This document shows positions 28,561 through 36,145 of a stretch of 64,000 bases of DNA, one piece after another. A model generated the notes under the pieces. It did not search any database. It saw only the letters and a program-made list of their open reading frames with translations, and was not told where the DNA came from. The DNA is from UBA6168 sp041163745 (lineage in GTDB: Bacteria; Bacteroidota; Bacteroidia; Chitinophagales; Saprospiraceae). The DNA lies in assembly GCA_041163745.1 (NCBI GenBank), contig JBEAQU010000064.1, positions 1 through 64,000 of the forward strand, given 5' to 3'. The position numbers were made by a program, and so were the translations under genes. Numbering within the stretch: position 1 is the stretch's first letter; each line of letters begins with the position of its first letter.

Positions 28561-28775
28561 AAATCAAATTGTCGGTTCCGATTTGATTTGAGTTGATTCG
28601 CCATGTCGCGGCCGAAGCGGTGACGGAATGGCGGATTTGTTGGAAGCGGATTTTTTCCCCGTTACGCGGGGAGGGATTGCGGCGGTGGGCATGGGTGTTG
28701 AAGAGCGGGAGGGGATTAACTCACGGGGAAAGCTGGTCTCCTAGCATTTGTCATCCGACAGCTTGGTTTATGCCC
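28555..28775 (+). mobile_element. MITE-like non-coding repeat, copy A (221 bp, internally shortened)
   Basis: Shares its ends and most of its body with copies B (49220-49572) and C (53339-53695). The left end reads gggcgcaaatcaaattgtcg, and the reverse complement of the right end begins gggcataaaccaagctgtcg, giving terminal inverted repeats of about 21 bp. Shared internal blocks include 'gaagcggtgacggaatggcgga' (in part) and 'gggaaagctggtctcc'. Compared with B it lacks about 130-150 bp of the AT-rich middle. No ORF. Confidence 0.75.
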
Positions 28776-28820
28776 TTGTGGAGAAGCCTCATTTCACACC
28801 ATGTTCCATCGTCACGGGCG
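28776..28820 (+). repeat. Direct repeat, right copy
   Basis: tgtggagaagcctcatttcaca...gtcacgggcgcc, about 80 percent identical to 28516-28560 at an offset of 260 bp. It ends in a start-like piece of the element's terminal repeat (gggcgccaattta), as if a second, truncated unit followed. Confidence 0.7.
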
Positions 28821-29198
28821 CCAATTTAGTTTTCGCTTTCTTTTGGCAGGAAGGAATTCCTGCTTAGCTTGTCACCAGAAGCCAGTGCGCTCTTCGAATT
28901 GGGCGGCCATAACTTGCGAGTTTTGTGAAAACGAAAGGTACGGACTGCCCCTCCTTTGCCTCTTAAAAAATCGCAAACATGCGCTAAAGGCAGTTTGGAA
29001 AGAGATTCGAAACTTGAAATGTCATGTAGTCAAAGAGCTTGATTTTCAATATTTACAGGGGGGGTAATCTAAGTTGTTTATAATCGGAAACTGTCGTGGC
29101 TATTTTTACGAATAAAATATTGGCAGCCGCCCGGTATCTTGAATCCCAATGGTACCTTCCTCCGGAGGCTGAATTTACCGGATCGATAATATACCATC
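28821..29198. other. AT-richer intergenic stretch before the FkbM gene
   Basis: No recognisable gene. An 88-codon open frame (28801-29067) has no family-like features, and the sequence is more AT-rich than the window average, like the methyltransferase that follows. Confidence 0.35.
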
Positions 29199-29972
29199 AT
29201 GCGTGCAATACGAAGCTTGGAAAACCTGTACAAATTGCAAAGGAAGTTTGGAATCGCGCAAGCGTTAGCCATGACAACATCCCTCCTGGGCAGGAAACCA
29301 GTGCCGGTTAAGTATGAAGGCGAAAAATTTCTGGTCAACCCGGAAGCTGCAACTGCCTATCATCTGCTCAATTCGATTGACAAAATTCGCGATTTAGTCA
29401 AGTATATACCCTCGGGGAACAATCAGCTTATTCTCGATGTTGGCGCCAACTGTGGCATTTTCAGTTTGCTGGCAAGAAGACGATTTCCCGATTCGGAAAT
29501 TTATGCCTTCGAGCCTTCTGCCAGGCTGAAAAAAATTCTGGAGGAGAATTTTACTTCCAGAAACATTACGCTAGTTCCAAAAGCGGTGACCAACTACAAC
29601 GGATATATCAATTATTTCGTGAATCCGCAGTCTGAGCAAACCAACTCAGTTGTAGAATCAAGCATCTCGGAATTCGCCCAGGCCTTCCTCCAGGAGAGCG
29701 TTGAATGCATTTCTTTGAGCTCGTTCCTTCATGAGCTGGGAAGAGAGAAAGTTGATGTTTTGAAATTGGATGTCCAGGGTGCTGAAAGCCTCATCGTCAA
29801 AGACTTGAAAGAAAACTTTCAGAACATAAAAAACCTGATTGTAGAAGTCGTATTTTTTGATGAAAATATATTTGAACTGATTGATTCTGTCAGGGCACTT
29901 TTCCCGTATTACAAATTTATCAACCCTGTGTATGCCGGAGCAGACCTGTTTTTCTCAAAGCAGCCTTTGTAA
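29199..29972 (+). CDS. FkbM-family methyltransferase
   Basis: A 257-aa SAM-dependent methyltransferase. The SAM-binding motif I is 'LILDVGANCGIFSLLA' (about residues 78-93), followed by the acidic 'IYAFEPSA' and later 'KVDVLKLDVQGAESLIV', all typical of the FkbM family, which often O-methylates sugars in glycan clusters. It lies next to the O-antigen-type genes but on the other strand and with decayed transposases on both sides. Its base composition and codon use are clearly more AT-rich than the neighbours, which suggests recent transfer. Confidence 0.88.
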   Translation: MRAIRSLENLYKLQRKFGIAQALAMTTSLLGRKPVPVKYEGEKFLVNPEAATAYHLLNSIDKIRDLVKYIPSGNNQLILDVGANCGIFSLLARRRFPDSEIYAFEPSARLKKILEENFTSRNITLVPKAVTNYNGYINYFVNPQSEQTNSVVESSISEFAQAFLQESVECISLSSFLHELGREKVDVLKLDVQGAESLIVKDLKENFQNIKNLIVEVVFFDENIFELIDSVRALFPYYKFINPVYAGADLFFSKQPL

Positions 29973-30191
29973 GTCAGGCTGTAAGCAAACCTTGTGAAAT
30001 AATGACCTCTGACGGATGGTAACCATTTAGCACCCGCATGGACGGGCTATGATAAATTCGGATAAAAACATACCTTGGTACCTGCCATCGCTGCTGAAAA
30101 AGAAAGGAGGCTCGCCATATGCCGGGACGCCGTCCAGATCGAAGAACGAATACCAGCGTAAAGGCCACCATCCAGACCTTGGTACGCCCAT
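29973..30191. other. Intergenic stretch without a supported gene
   Basis: Short broken frames only. It may be the further-decayed upstream part of the IS66 transposase remnant that begins at 30192. Confidence 0.35.
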
Positions 30192-30480
30192 AAACGGGGG
30201 CGTGAAGTCAGGGGCAAGGCGCGCAGTTTGTTGGATGGGTTGGTGGAAGACAGTGACGTCTCGTTGGCATTCGCCGACTTAGCAGCCGTCCGTTTGAGCA
30301 ACAATCAGGCAGCGCGCGACATCATGCCAGTCAAGACATAGCAAAAAGTTGCCGGATGTTCCAGAACTTCCTGAGGTGCTGACCGTTATGCCGGCATGCA
30401 AGGTTTCATCAGTACCCGTCGTAGGCATACACGTAATGTTTCCAGGAAACATCGTGCTGTCCGCAGCACTTCTCACATTT
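30192..30480 (+). pseudogene. IS66-type transposase remnant (C-terminal part)
   Basis: One frame gives 'GKARSLLDGLVEDSDVSLAF' and then 'LSNNQAARDIMPVK' up to a stop at 30339. After a one-base shift it continues 'QKVAGCSRTS*GADRYAGMQG' and 'FISTRRRHTRNVSRKH'. This follows the IS66 transposase C-terminus pattern: ARNLL.RL..., F.NNQAERD.RM.K.KQK.SG.FR...GA.....I.G.ISTLRK. One frameshift and one internal stop show it is dead. Confidence 0.72.
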
Positions 30481-30531
30481 GTGTCTCGCCCTTTGGGCGC
30501 CAAACAGTTACCTTATCATTACTGAAAAAAA

Positions 30532-30939
30532 ATGACGTCGACAGTAAAGTATACGGGCGAACTCCGGACGGAATGTACGCATGTGCGTTCCGGCGCGAAG
30601 ATCATCACTGATGCGCCGCCCGACAACCGGGGCAAAGGGGAGGCCTTTTCCCCGACGGACCTGGTGGCGACGGCCCTGGCATCCTGTATGATGACCATCA
30701 TGGGTATGGCGGCGCGGGACCACGGCCTGGACATCACGGGGGCGACGGCTTCGGTGAACAAGGTCATGGCAGCGGGTCCGCGCCGTATTGCGCGGGTAGA
30801 GGTCCGGTTCGACATGCCGGAGCGGCCGTACACGCCGGATGAGCGCCTGTTGTTGGAATCGGCGGCGCTCGGGTGTCCGGTCTGTGAGAGCCTGCGCCTC
30901 GAGTGTGAGCAAGCCGTTTCCTTTCATTGGCCGGTATAA
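30532..30939 (+). CDS. OsmC family protein
   Basis: A 135-aa protein of the OsmC/YhfA fold, which uses two Cys residues to reduce organic hydroperoxides. Both expected Cys are present: 'ALASCMMTIMG' (about residue 52) and 'LGCPVCESL' (about 120-123). The 'FSPTDLVATALASC' segment is the family signature. It begins about 50 bp after the IS66 remnant and is followed 36 bp later by the AI-2E-family gene. Confidence 0.9.
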   Translation: MTSTVKYTGELRTECTHVRSGAKIITDAPPDNRGKGEAFSPTDLVATALASCMMTIMGMAARDHGLDITGATASVNKVMAAGPRRIARVEVRFDMPERPYTPDERLLLESAALGCPVCESLRLECEQAVSFHWPV

Positions 30940-30975
30940 GTACATCGGCTGCAACCTTCCGCAAGGATTCTCCGG

Positions 30976-32121
30976 ATGAAAAATTATAACCGTACGTTCG
31001 CGCTGGCGGCGAGTCTGGCGCTCATCGGCTGGATGAGCTGGTATTTTTCGGATATCGTCCTGTATTTGTGTCTGGCCTGGGTGTTGTCCATGATCGGACA
31101 GCCCCTGGTCCGTTTCTTCCTGCGGTATGGGCGCATAGGGAAGTGGAACATAGGGCCGGCGGCGGCGGCCGTCCTCACCTTGCTGACCTATCTGGGCGGG
31201 TTGTTCCTGATGATATGGCTCTTCCTGCCACCCATCATCGAGCAGGTAGGCAATCTGACCACGGTGGATTACCGTGCCGTGGCGCGGACCCTGGAGGAGC
31301 CTTTGCTGCACCTGCAGGAGGAGTTGGCGGCCTACGGTCTGTTGCCGCCGGGTATAACTTTGGAAGAGCAGTTCCTTGCTTCGGTGTCCGGTCGGTTGGA
31401 GCCCCGGCTGGTCGGCAGTTACCTCAGCAGTCTGTTCTCGGCGGCCGGAGACATCGGGGTCGGGTTGGCCTCGGTGTTGTTCATTTCATTCTTTTTCCTG
31501 CAGGAACAAGGCATGTTCGCGAGCTTCGTGGCGGCCTTGTTGCCGGAGGCCTACGAGCGGCAGGTACGGCAGGCCATTCACGACATCGCGGGGATGCTGA
31601 GCCGGTACTTTCGCGGATTGTTGGTGCAGATGTTGACATTCACGCTGCTGGTGACCCTGGGTTTGTACCTGGTCGGGGCTCGTAACGCCTTGCTCATCGG
31701 GTTCATGGCGGGCTTGCTCAACGTCATTCCTTATGTCGGTCCGATCATCGGGGCGGCTTTCGGTGCCCTGTTCACGGTTTCCTCGCATTTGGAAGCGGAT
31801 TTCTATGGATATCTGTTGCCCTTGCTAGGGAAGGTGGCGGCTGTCTTCCTGGCGGCCCAGTTGTTTGACAACTATGTGGCGCAGCCGAAGATATTCTCCA
31901 GCAGTGTGATGGCCCATCCGTTGGAGATCTTCATCATCGTATTGGTCGGAGCGAAAGTGCGGGGTGTAACCGGGATGGTGCTGGCCATACCGGCCTATAC
32001 GGTGTTGCGGGCGGTGGCATTGGTTTTCCTCGGGGAGGTTCATGTGGTACGGCGGATGAAGGAGCGGATGCAAAAGATGCGGTCGGGAAACAGTGGAAAC
32101 GCGCCGACGGAGGAACCGTAG
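30976..32121 (+). CDS. AI-2E family transporter (PF01594-type)
   Basis: A 381-aa inner-membrane protein with about eight hydrophobic segments and the family layout: paired N-terminal helices, a soluble loop (about 90-150), then a long helical half with 'GFMAGLLNVIPYVGPIIGA' and 'AHPLEIFIIVLVGAKVRGVTGMVL' motifs. Members have been linked to autoinducer-2 or Na+/Li+ export; the substrate here is not known. It probably forms a unit with osmC, 36 bp upstream. Confidence 0.92.
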   Translation: MKNYNRTFALAASLALIGWMSWYFSDIVLYLCLAWVLSMIGQPLVRFFLRYGRIGKWNIGPAAAAVLTLLTYLGGLFLMIWLFLPPIIEQVGNLTTVDYRAVARTLEEPLLHLQEELAAYGLLPPGITLEEQFLASVSGRLEPRLVGSYLSSLFSAAGDIGVGLASVLFISFFFLQEQGMFASFVAALLPEAYERQVRQAIHDIAGMLSRYFRGLLVQMLTFTLLVTLGLYLVGARNALLIGFMAGLLNVIPYVGPIIGAAFGALFTVSSHLEADFYGYLLPLLGKVAAVFLAAQLFDNYVAQPKIFSSSVMAHPLEIFIIVLVGAKVRGVTGMVLAIPAYTVLRAVALVFLGEVHVVRRMKERMQKMRSGNSGNAPTEEP

Positions 32122-32181
32122 CGGCGGCGGCTGGTCGCCGTGGCACCATGTGCCTGCATCCCGGCGGGGCGGGTTGTTAGC

Positions 32182-32334
32182 CTTGTTGCGACGGGGTCGT
32201 CAAAGGGTCAATAGGCTCTTTTTTTTCCACTTCGTTCCCTTTTTCGGTCAAAAAGCCGGGGGATGTTCCTTCAAAAAGCCTTCGAGGAAAAAAACAGCTC
32301 TTTTTTTTCCACTTCGCTGACCCATCGCAACAAG
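32182..32334. repeat. Inverted-repeat arms with an internal direct repeat between convergent genes
   Basis: Arm 1 cttgttgcgacggggtc (32182-32198) pairs with arm 2 gacccatcgcaacaag (32319-32334). Between them 'gctcttttttttccacttcg' occurs twice (32215-32234 and 32297-32316). The region separates the convergent AI-2E and prc genes and ends one base before the prc stop codon (32336). It may fold as a large RNA hairpin acting as a bidirectional terminator. Confidence 0.55.
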
Positions 32335-32335
32335 T

Positions 32336-34432
32336 CTATTGCAGCACGAGCATATCGTGCAAGATCCGGAGGGTTTCCAGGAGATAGAGGTCTTTTCGGA
32401 CATCCGCCAGCCACTCGTCGTTCCGTGCTTTCTTGCTTTCATCCTGTTGGATGGCGGGGAGGTCTTCCACAGGGTTGCTGACGCTGACGACCACTTCCTT
32501 TTCGAAGAGTTTGTCGAAGGCATCATCCTCCGCTTTCCAGTCCGCCATCTCCTTACGGTAACGGTCCAGTTGCAGCTCGATGACACTGTCATCCCTTTTC
32601 CTGCGGATATCCTTGGCCCTTTGTTCGATTTGACGGAAGGTCTCGTCGTTTTGTACCCGGCCCCGGGAAGCCTCGCGGATTTTGTCGAGGAAGGGGAGTT
32701 GATAAACGGATTGACCGTAGGAGACCGGTTCGATCTGGGTCCATTCCATAGGGAAGTCCTCCTCCTTTTCTCCGGTTTCGAGGTACATCCAGGTATCGGG
32801 CAGGACGATGTCCGGGGTGACGCCACGCAATTGGGTGGAGCCGCCGTTGACGCGGAAGAACTTCTGGACGGTGAGCTTCACCTGGCCAAGGGGTTTGAGT
32901 TCCTGGTTGCCACGGATGATGTTGTCGAGGTCGAAGAATCGTTGCACGGTCCCTTTGCCGAAGGTGGAGGAGCCGGTGCCGACGATCACGGCCCTGCCGT
33001 AATCCTGCAGGGCGGCGGCTAGGATTTCGGAAGCGGAAGCGCTGAACTGGTTGACCATGACGACCAGGGGGCCGTTGTACTGGACCGTGGGGTCCTTGTC
33101 GGAGAGCACTTCCGGTTGGCGGCCGCGGGACTTGACCTGTACGACCGGTCCTTTTTCTATGAAGAACCCGCTCATTTCCACGACATCGCTGAGGGATCCG
33201 CCGCCGTTGCTGCGAAGGTCCAGGATGATGCCGTCGACCTGTTCCTGCCGGAGTTTTTCCAATTCCACGGCGATGTCATCGGCGCAGCGACGGCCGTTTT
33301 CGTTTTGGAAATCGGCATAGAACTTAGGCAGCCGGATATATCCGATGCGGTCGCGTTGGGGAGATTCCAGGATCAGGGATTTGGCGAACCCTTCCTCGAT
33401 GATGACGACATCGCGGACGACCTCGATTTCCTGGATGCTGCCGTCGGACGCTTTCTTGACGGTCAGCCGGACTTTGGAGCCCGGTTTTCCGCGGATCAGT
33501 TGCACGACATCGTTGATCAGCATGCCGGTGATGTCCGTCCACTCCGTCTCGTTCTCCTGAGCGACCTTTACGATGCGGTCGTTCTTCTGTAGGATGCCTT
33601 GTTTCCAGACGGGGCCGCCGACGATGATTTCATTCACCTTGGTGAAATCCCCGTCCGTTTGGAGGCGGGCGCCGATACCTTCCAGCCGGCCTGACATGCC
33701 GATGTCGAAATTCTGTTTGTCAATGGGTTCGTAATATTCTGTGTGTGGGTCGTAAAGGTTGGTGAAGCAATTGAGGAAGAGGCTCAGATGGTCGGTTCGT
33801 TTTCTTTTCTCCAGCCTGCCGTACCAGTCGTTATAGCTCTTGAGCAGCTCTTCGCGGGCGGATTGCTCCAGTTCCTCGATGGTCTTGTCCTTGAATTCCT
33901 CCTCGCCTTTTTCCTTGCGGTTGAGTTTGTCGTTGAGGCGGGAGAGCGTTTCGAACTTCATTGCTTTTCGCCAGTGTTCGCGGAGTTCCGCGTCATCCTT
34001 TGCGTAGGGGCGTTTTTTTCCGTCGGATTCGAATTTTTCCTTTTTTGAAAAATCGAAAGGTTCTTCGAGGATTTCCTGAAACCAGGCCTTGGTTTTCTCG
34101 ATGCCGGCGGATTGGCGGGCGATGGCCAGGTCCAAGAATTCGAAGGAGCCGCTGTTGAGTTGGTCGTCGAGGGACAGTTCCTGGGCGGCGAGGGCGTCGA
34201 TGTCCTGTCTGGTCAGCCAGCGTCGTTCGCCATCCAGCCGGTCCAGATAAAGATGGTAGAGTCTGGAAGACAGATCGTCGTTGATTTCCTGCGGTTTGTA
34301 ATGGTAGTTCAATCCGGCCATCAAGGATTGTACGACGGCGGATTCCTTTTGGGTGAAGCCCGTGGGCGGATAGAATGCGAGCAAGGAAGCGGCGGCGGCG
34401 GTCAGTAGGAGCAGGATGCCTCTGTTTTTCAT
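32336..34432 (-). CDS. prc: C-terminal processing (tail-specific) protease with PDZ domain
   Basis: A 698-aa periplasmic S41 protease. After the signal sequence ('ILLLLTAAAASLLAF') come an N-terminal helical domain, a PDZ domain (about 250-330, 'GIGARLQTDGDFTKVNEII'), and the catalytic region with 'VDGIILDLRSNGGGSL' and Ser in 'NQFSASASEILAAALQD' (about 464). The partner Lys follows in 'STFGKGTVQRF' (about 493); the Ser-Lys spacing fits Tsp/Prc. A DUF3340-like C-terminal domain follows. It degrades proteins by C-terminal recognition and processes envelope proteins. The start is at MKNRGIL (34432), not 11 codons upstream. Confidence 0.94.
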   Translation of the reverse strand: MKNRGILLLLTAAAASLLAFYPPTGFTQKESAVVQSLMAGLNYHYKPQEINDDLSSRLYHLYLDRLDGERRWLTRQDIDALAAQELSLDDQLNSGSFEFLDLAIARQSAGIEKTKAWFQEILEEPFDFSKKEKFESDGKKRPYAKDDAELREHWRKAMKFETLSRLNDKLNRKEKGEEEFKDKTIEELEQSAREELLKSYNDWYGRLEKRKRTDHLSLFLNCFTNLYDPHTEYYEPIDKQNFDIGMSGRLEGIGARLQTDGDFTKVNEIIVGGPVWKQGILQKNDRIVKVAQENETEWTDITGMLINDVVQLIRGKPGSKVRLTVKKASDGSIQEIEVVRDVVIIEEGFAKSLILESPQRDRIGYIRLPKFYADFQNENGRRCADDIAVELEKLRQEQVDGIILDLRSNGGGSLSDVVEMSGFFIEKGPVVQVKSRGRQPEVLSDKDPTVQYNGPLVVMVNQFSASASEILAAALQDYGRAVIVGTGSSTFGKGTVQRFFDLDNIIRGNQELKPLGQVKLTVQKFFRVNGGSTQLRGVTPDIVLPDTWMYLETGEKEEDFPMEWTQIEPVSYGQSVYQLPFLDKIREASRGRVQNDETFRQIEQRAKDIRRKRDDSVIELQLDRYRKEMADWKAEDDAFDKLFEKEVVVSVSNPVEDLPAIQQDESKKARNDEWLADVRKDLYLLETLRILHDMLVLQ

Positions 34433-34866
34433 AACGAAAGCTTTTGCGGTAGCGATGGAAATCATTTTCAGTGGCGTTCGGGCACGACTGTTTGGAAGCA
34501 GGAATATAAAGGGTTGTGTTTACCGTATTTGCAAAAGTCAAGTAACATTTTTACTTTTCCTAACCCAAACAACTAATATTTTGTTCCGTTCGACTGAATA
34601 CAGCGGATGGTCGGCGAAACCACTGATTTGTGGTGCCGGAGTACCTGCGATGCTTTCGTTCGGCAGCCTTTCCGGCGGATGTCCACGGAAGCAAACGTCG
34701 GGATGCGGGTACGTCGGATATTCCGGCGTGTCCTTAACCTTGGCTTAACAACCAGTCGGAATCGGTTTCAGCGGCGGTAGGCAGCAGGGCCTGTGCTGTG
34801 TAGGGACTTCGGTGCGTCGGTCCGGAGACCGGGCACACACCATATTTCCGGCAGCAATCCTATACT
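34433..34866. other. Divergent intergenic region prc / HD phosphohydrolase
   Basis: 434 bp. The prc-proximal side (34500-34600) is AT-rich and probably carries the prc promoter; the rest is GC-rich without an ORF that looks real. No clear repeat or RNA was seen. Confidence 0.4.
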
Positions 34867-36096
34867 TTGAACAAGCGAAAGATTTTCAACGACCCGGTCT
34901 ATGGTTTCGTCACCATACCGTACGACCTGCTGTTCGACCTGGTCGAGCATCCCTGGTTCCAGCGCTTACGGCGGATCAAGCAGGTCAGTCTCAGCAACTA
35001 TGTCTATCCGGGGGCGTCGCATACCAGGTTCCAGCATGCCTTGGGGGCGATGCACCTGATGGGACAGGCCATAGAGGTTCTGCGTTCGAAGGGGGTTGAC
35101 ATCAGCGAGGAGGAGGCGATGGCCGTATCGGTTGCCATCCTGTTGCACGACATCGGCCACGGCCCTTTTTCGCATACCCTGGAACATACGCTGATCAACG
35201 TTCCGCACGAGGCGTTGTCGCTTTGTTACATGGAGCGGCTGAACGAGGTCTTCGGAGGCGCCTTGTCGCAGGCCATCCGGATTTTTCGAAACGAGCATCC
35301 CCGGCCCTTTCTGCACCAGTTGGTTTCCGGTCAGCTGGATATGGACCGGATGGATTACCTGAACCGCGACAGTTTTTTCACGGGGGTTTCGGAGGGGGTG
35401 ATCGGGTACGACCGGATCATCAAGATGTTGTCGGTGAAGGACGGAGGCTTGGTGGTGGAGGAAAAAGGCATGTATTCCATAGAGAAGTTTCTGGTCGCCC
35501 GTCGGCTGATGTACTGGCAGGTCTATCTGCACAAGACGGTGCTCGTGGCGGAGCGCATGTTGGTGAAGGCATTGCAGCGGGCGCGGGAACTGGCCATGGC
35601 GGGGGTAGCCCTGCCGGTCTGGGGCGGCCTGCGGCATTTTCTGTACAACGAGGTCAGGCTCTCGGATTTCCATCGGGAGCCGGATTTGTTGTTGGAATTG
35701 TTTTCGAGCATGGATGATTACGACATAGTAGCTGCCCTCAAGGGGTTCCGGAGTATGGAAGACCCGGTTCTGTCCTTGTTGGCGGGGGGGCTGTTGGATC
35801 GGCGGCTGTTCCGTATCGAGCTGCGGGCGGAACCGTTCGGGGAGGAGGAGCGGACGACATTGCTGGATCGCATACCGGTGTGTATGCCCGGGTTCGGCAG
35901 GGAGACGGCGGAATACCTGGTCTTCGGCGGCGTGGAGTCGAACCATGCCTACAGCACGGCCAAGGACGAGATCAACATCCTGTTCAAGGACGGGCGGGTG
36001 CTGCCGATGTCCCGGCTGACGGATTTCGGACTGGCGACCCGGCCGGTCACGAAGCATTACCTGTGTTATCCGAAGGTCCTGGCCCCGGCCGGTTGA
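34867..36096 (+). CDS. HD-domain phosphohydrolase (dGTPase/SAMHD1-like)
   Basis: A 409-aa enzyme of the HD superfamily, expected to hydrolyse dNTPs or a related phosphate ester. Metal ligands are visible: His in 'GASHTRFQHALG' (about 55-60), the HD pair in 'ILLHDIGHGPFSHTLEHT' (about 95-112) and Asp in 'QLDMDRMDYLNRDSF' (about 158-172). The start codon is TTG at 34867, because the family N-terminus 'NKRKIFNDPVYGFVTIP' begins right after it and no ATG is near. The TTG sits inside tactttgaac, so promoter and start are close together. Confidence 0.9.
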   Translation: MNKRKIFNDPVYGFVTIPYDLLFDLVEHPWFQRLRRIKQVSLSNYVYPGASHTRFQHALGAMHLMGQAIEVLRSKGVDISEEEAMAVSVAILLHDIGHGPFSHTLEHTLINVPHEALSLCYMERLNEVFGGALSQAIRIFRNEHPRPFLHQLVSGQLDMDRMDYLNRDSFFTGVSEGVIGYDRIIKMLSVKDGGLVVEEKGMYSIEKFLVARRLMYWQVYLHKTVLVAERMLVKALQRARELAMAGVALPVWGGLRHFLYNEVRLSDFHREPDLLLELFSSMDDYDIVAALKGFRSMEDPVLSLLAGGLLDRRLFRIELRAEPFGEEERTTLLDRIPVCMPGFGRETAEYLVFGGVESNHAYSTAKDEINILFKDGRVLPMSRLTDFGLATRPVTKHYLCYPKVLAPAG

Positions 36097-36145
36097 AGGC
36101 AGGCTGGGCTGGTCACCGGGCGCCGGGGTCCGGTCCGGGGGCTTG

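Noticed and set aside
28801..29067. An 88-codon frame upstream of the FkbM gene
   Set aside because: It starts inside the repeat flank, has no recognisable domain, and lies in decayed sequence. It was not counted as a gene.
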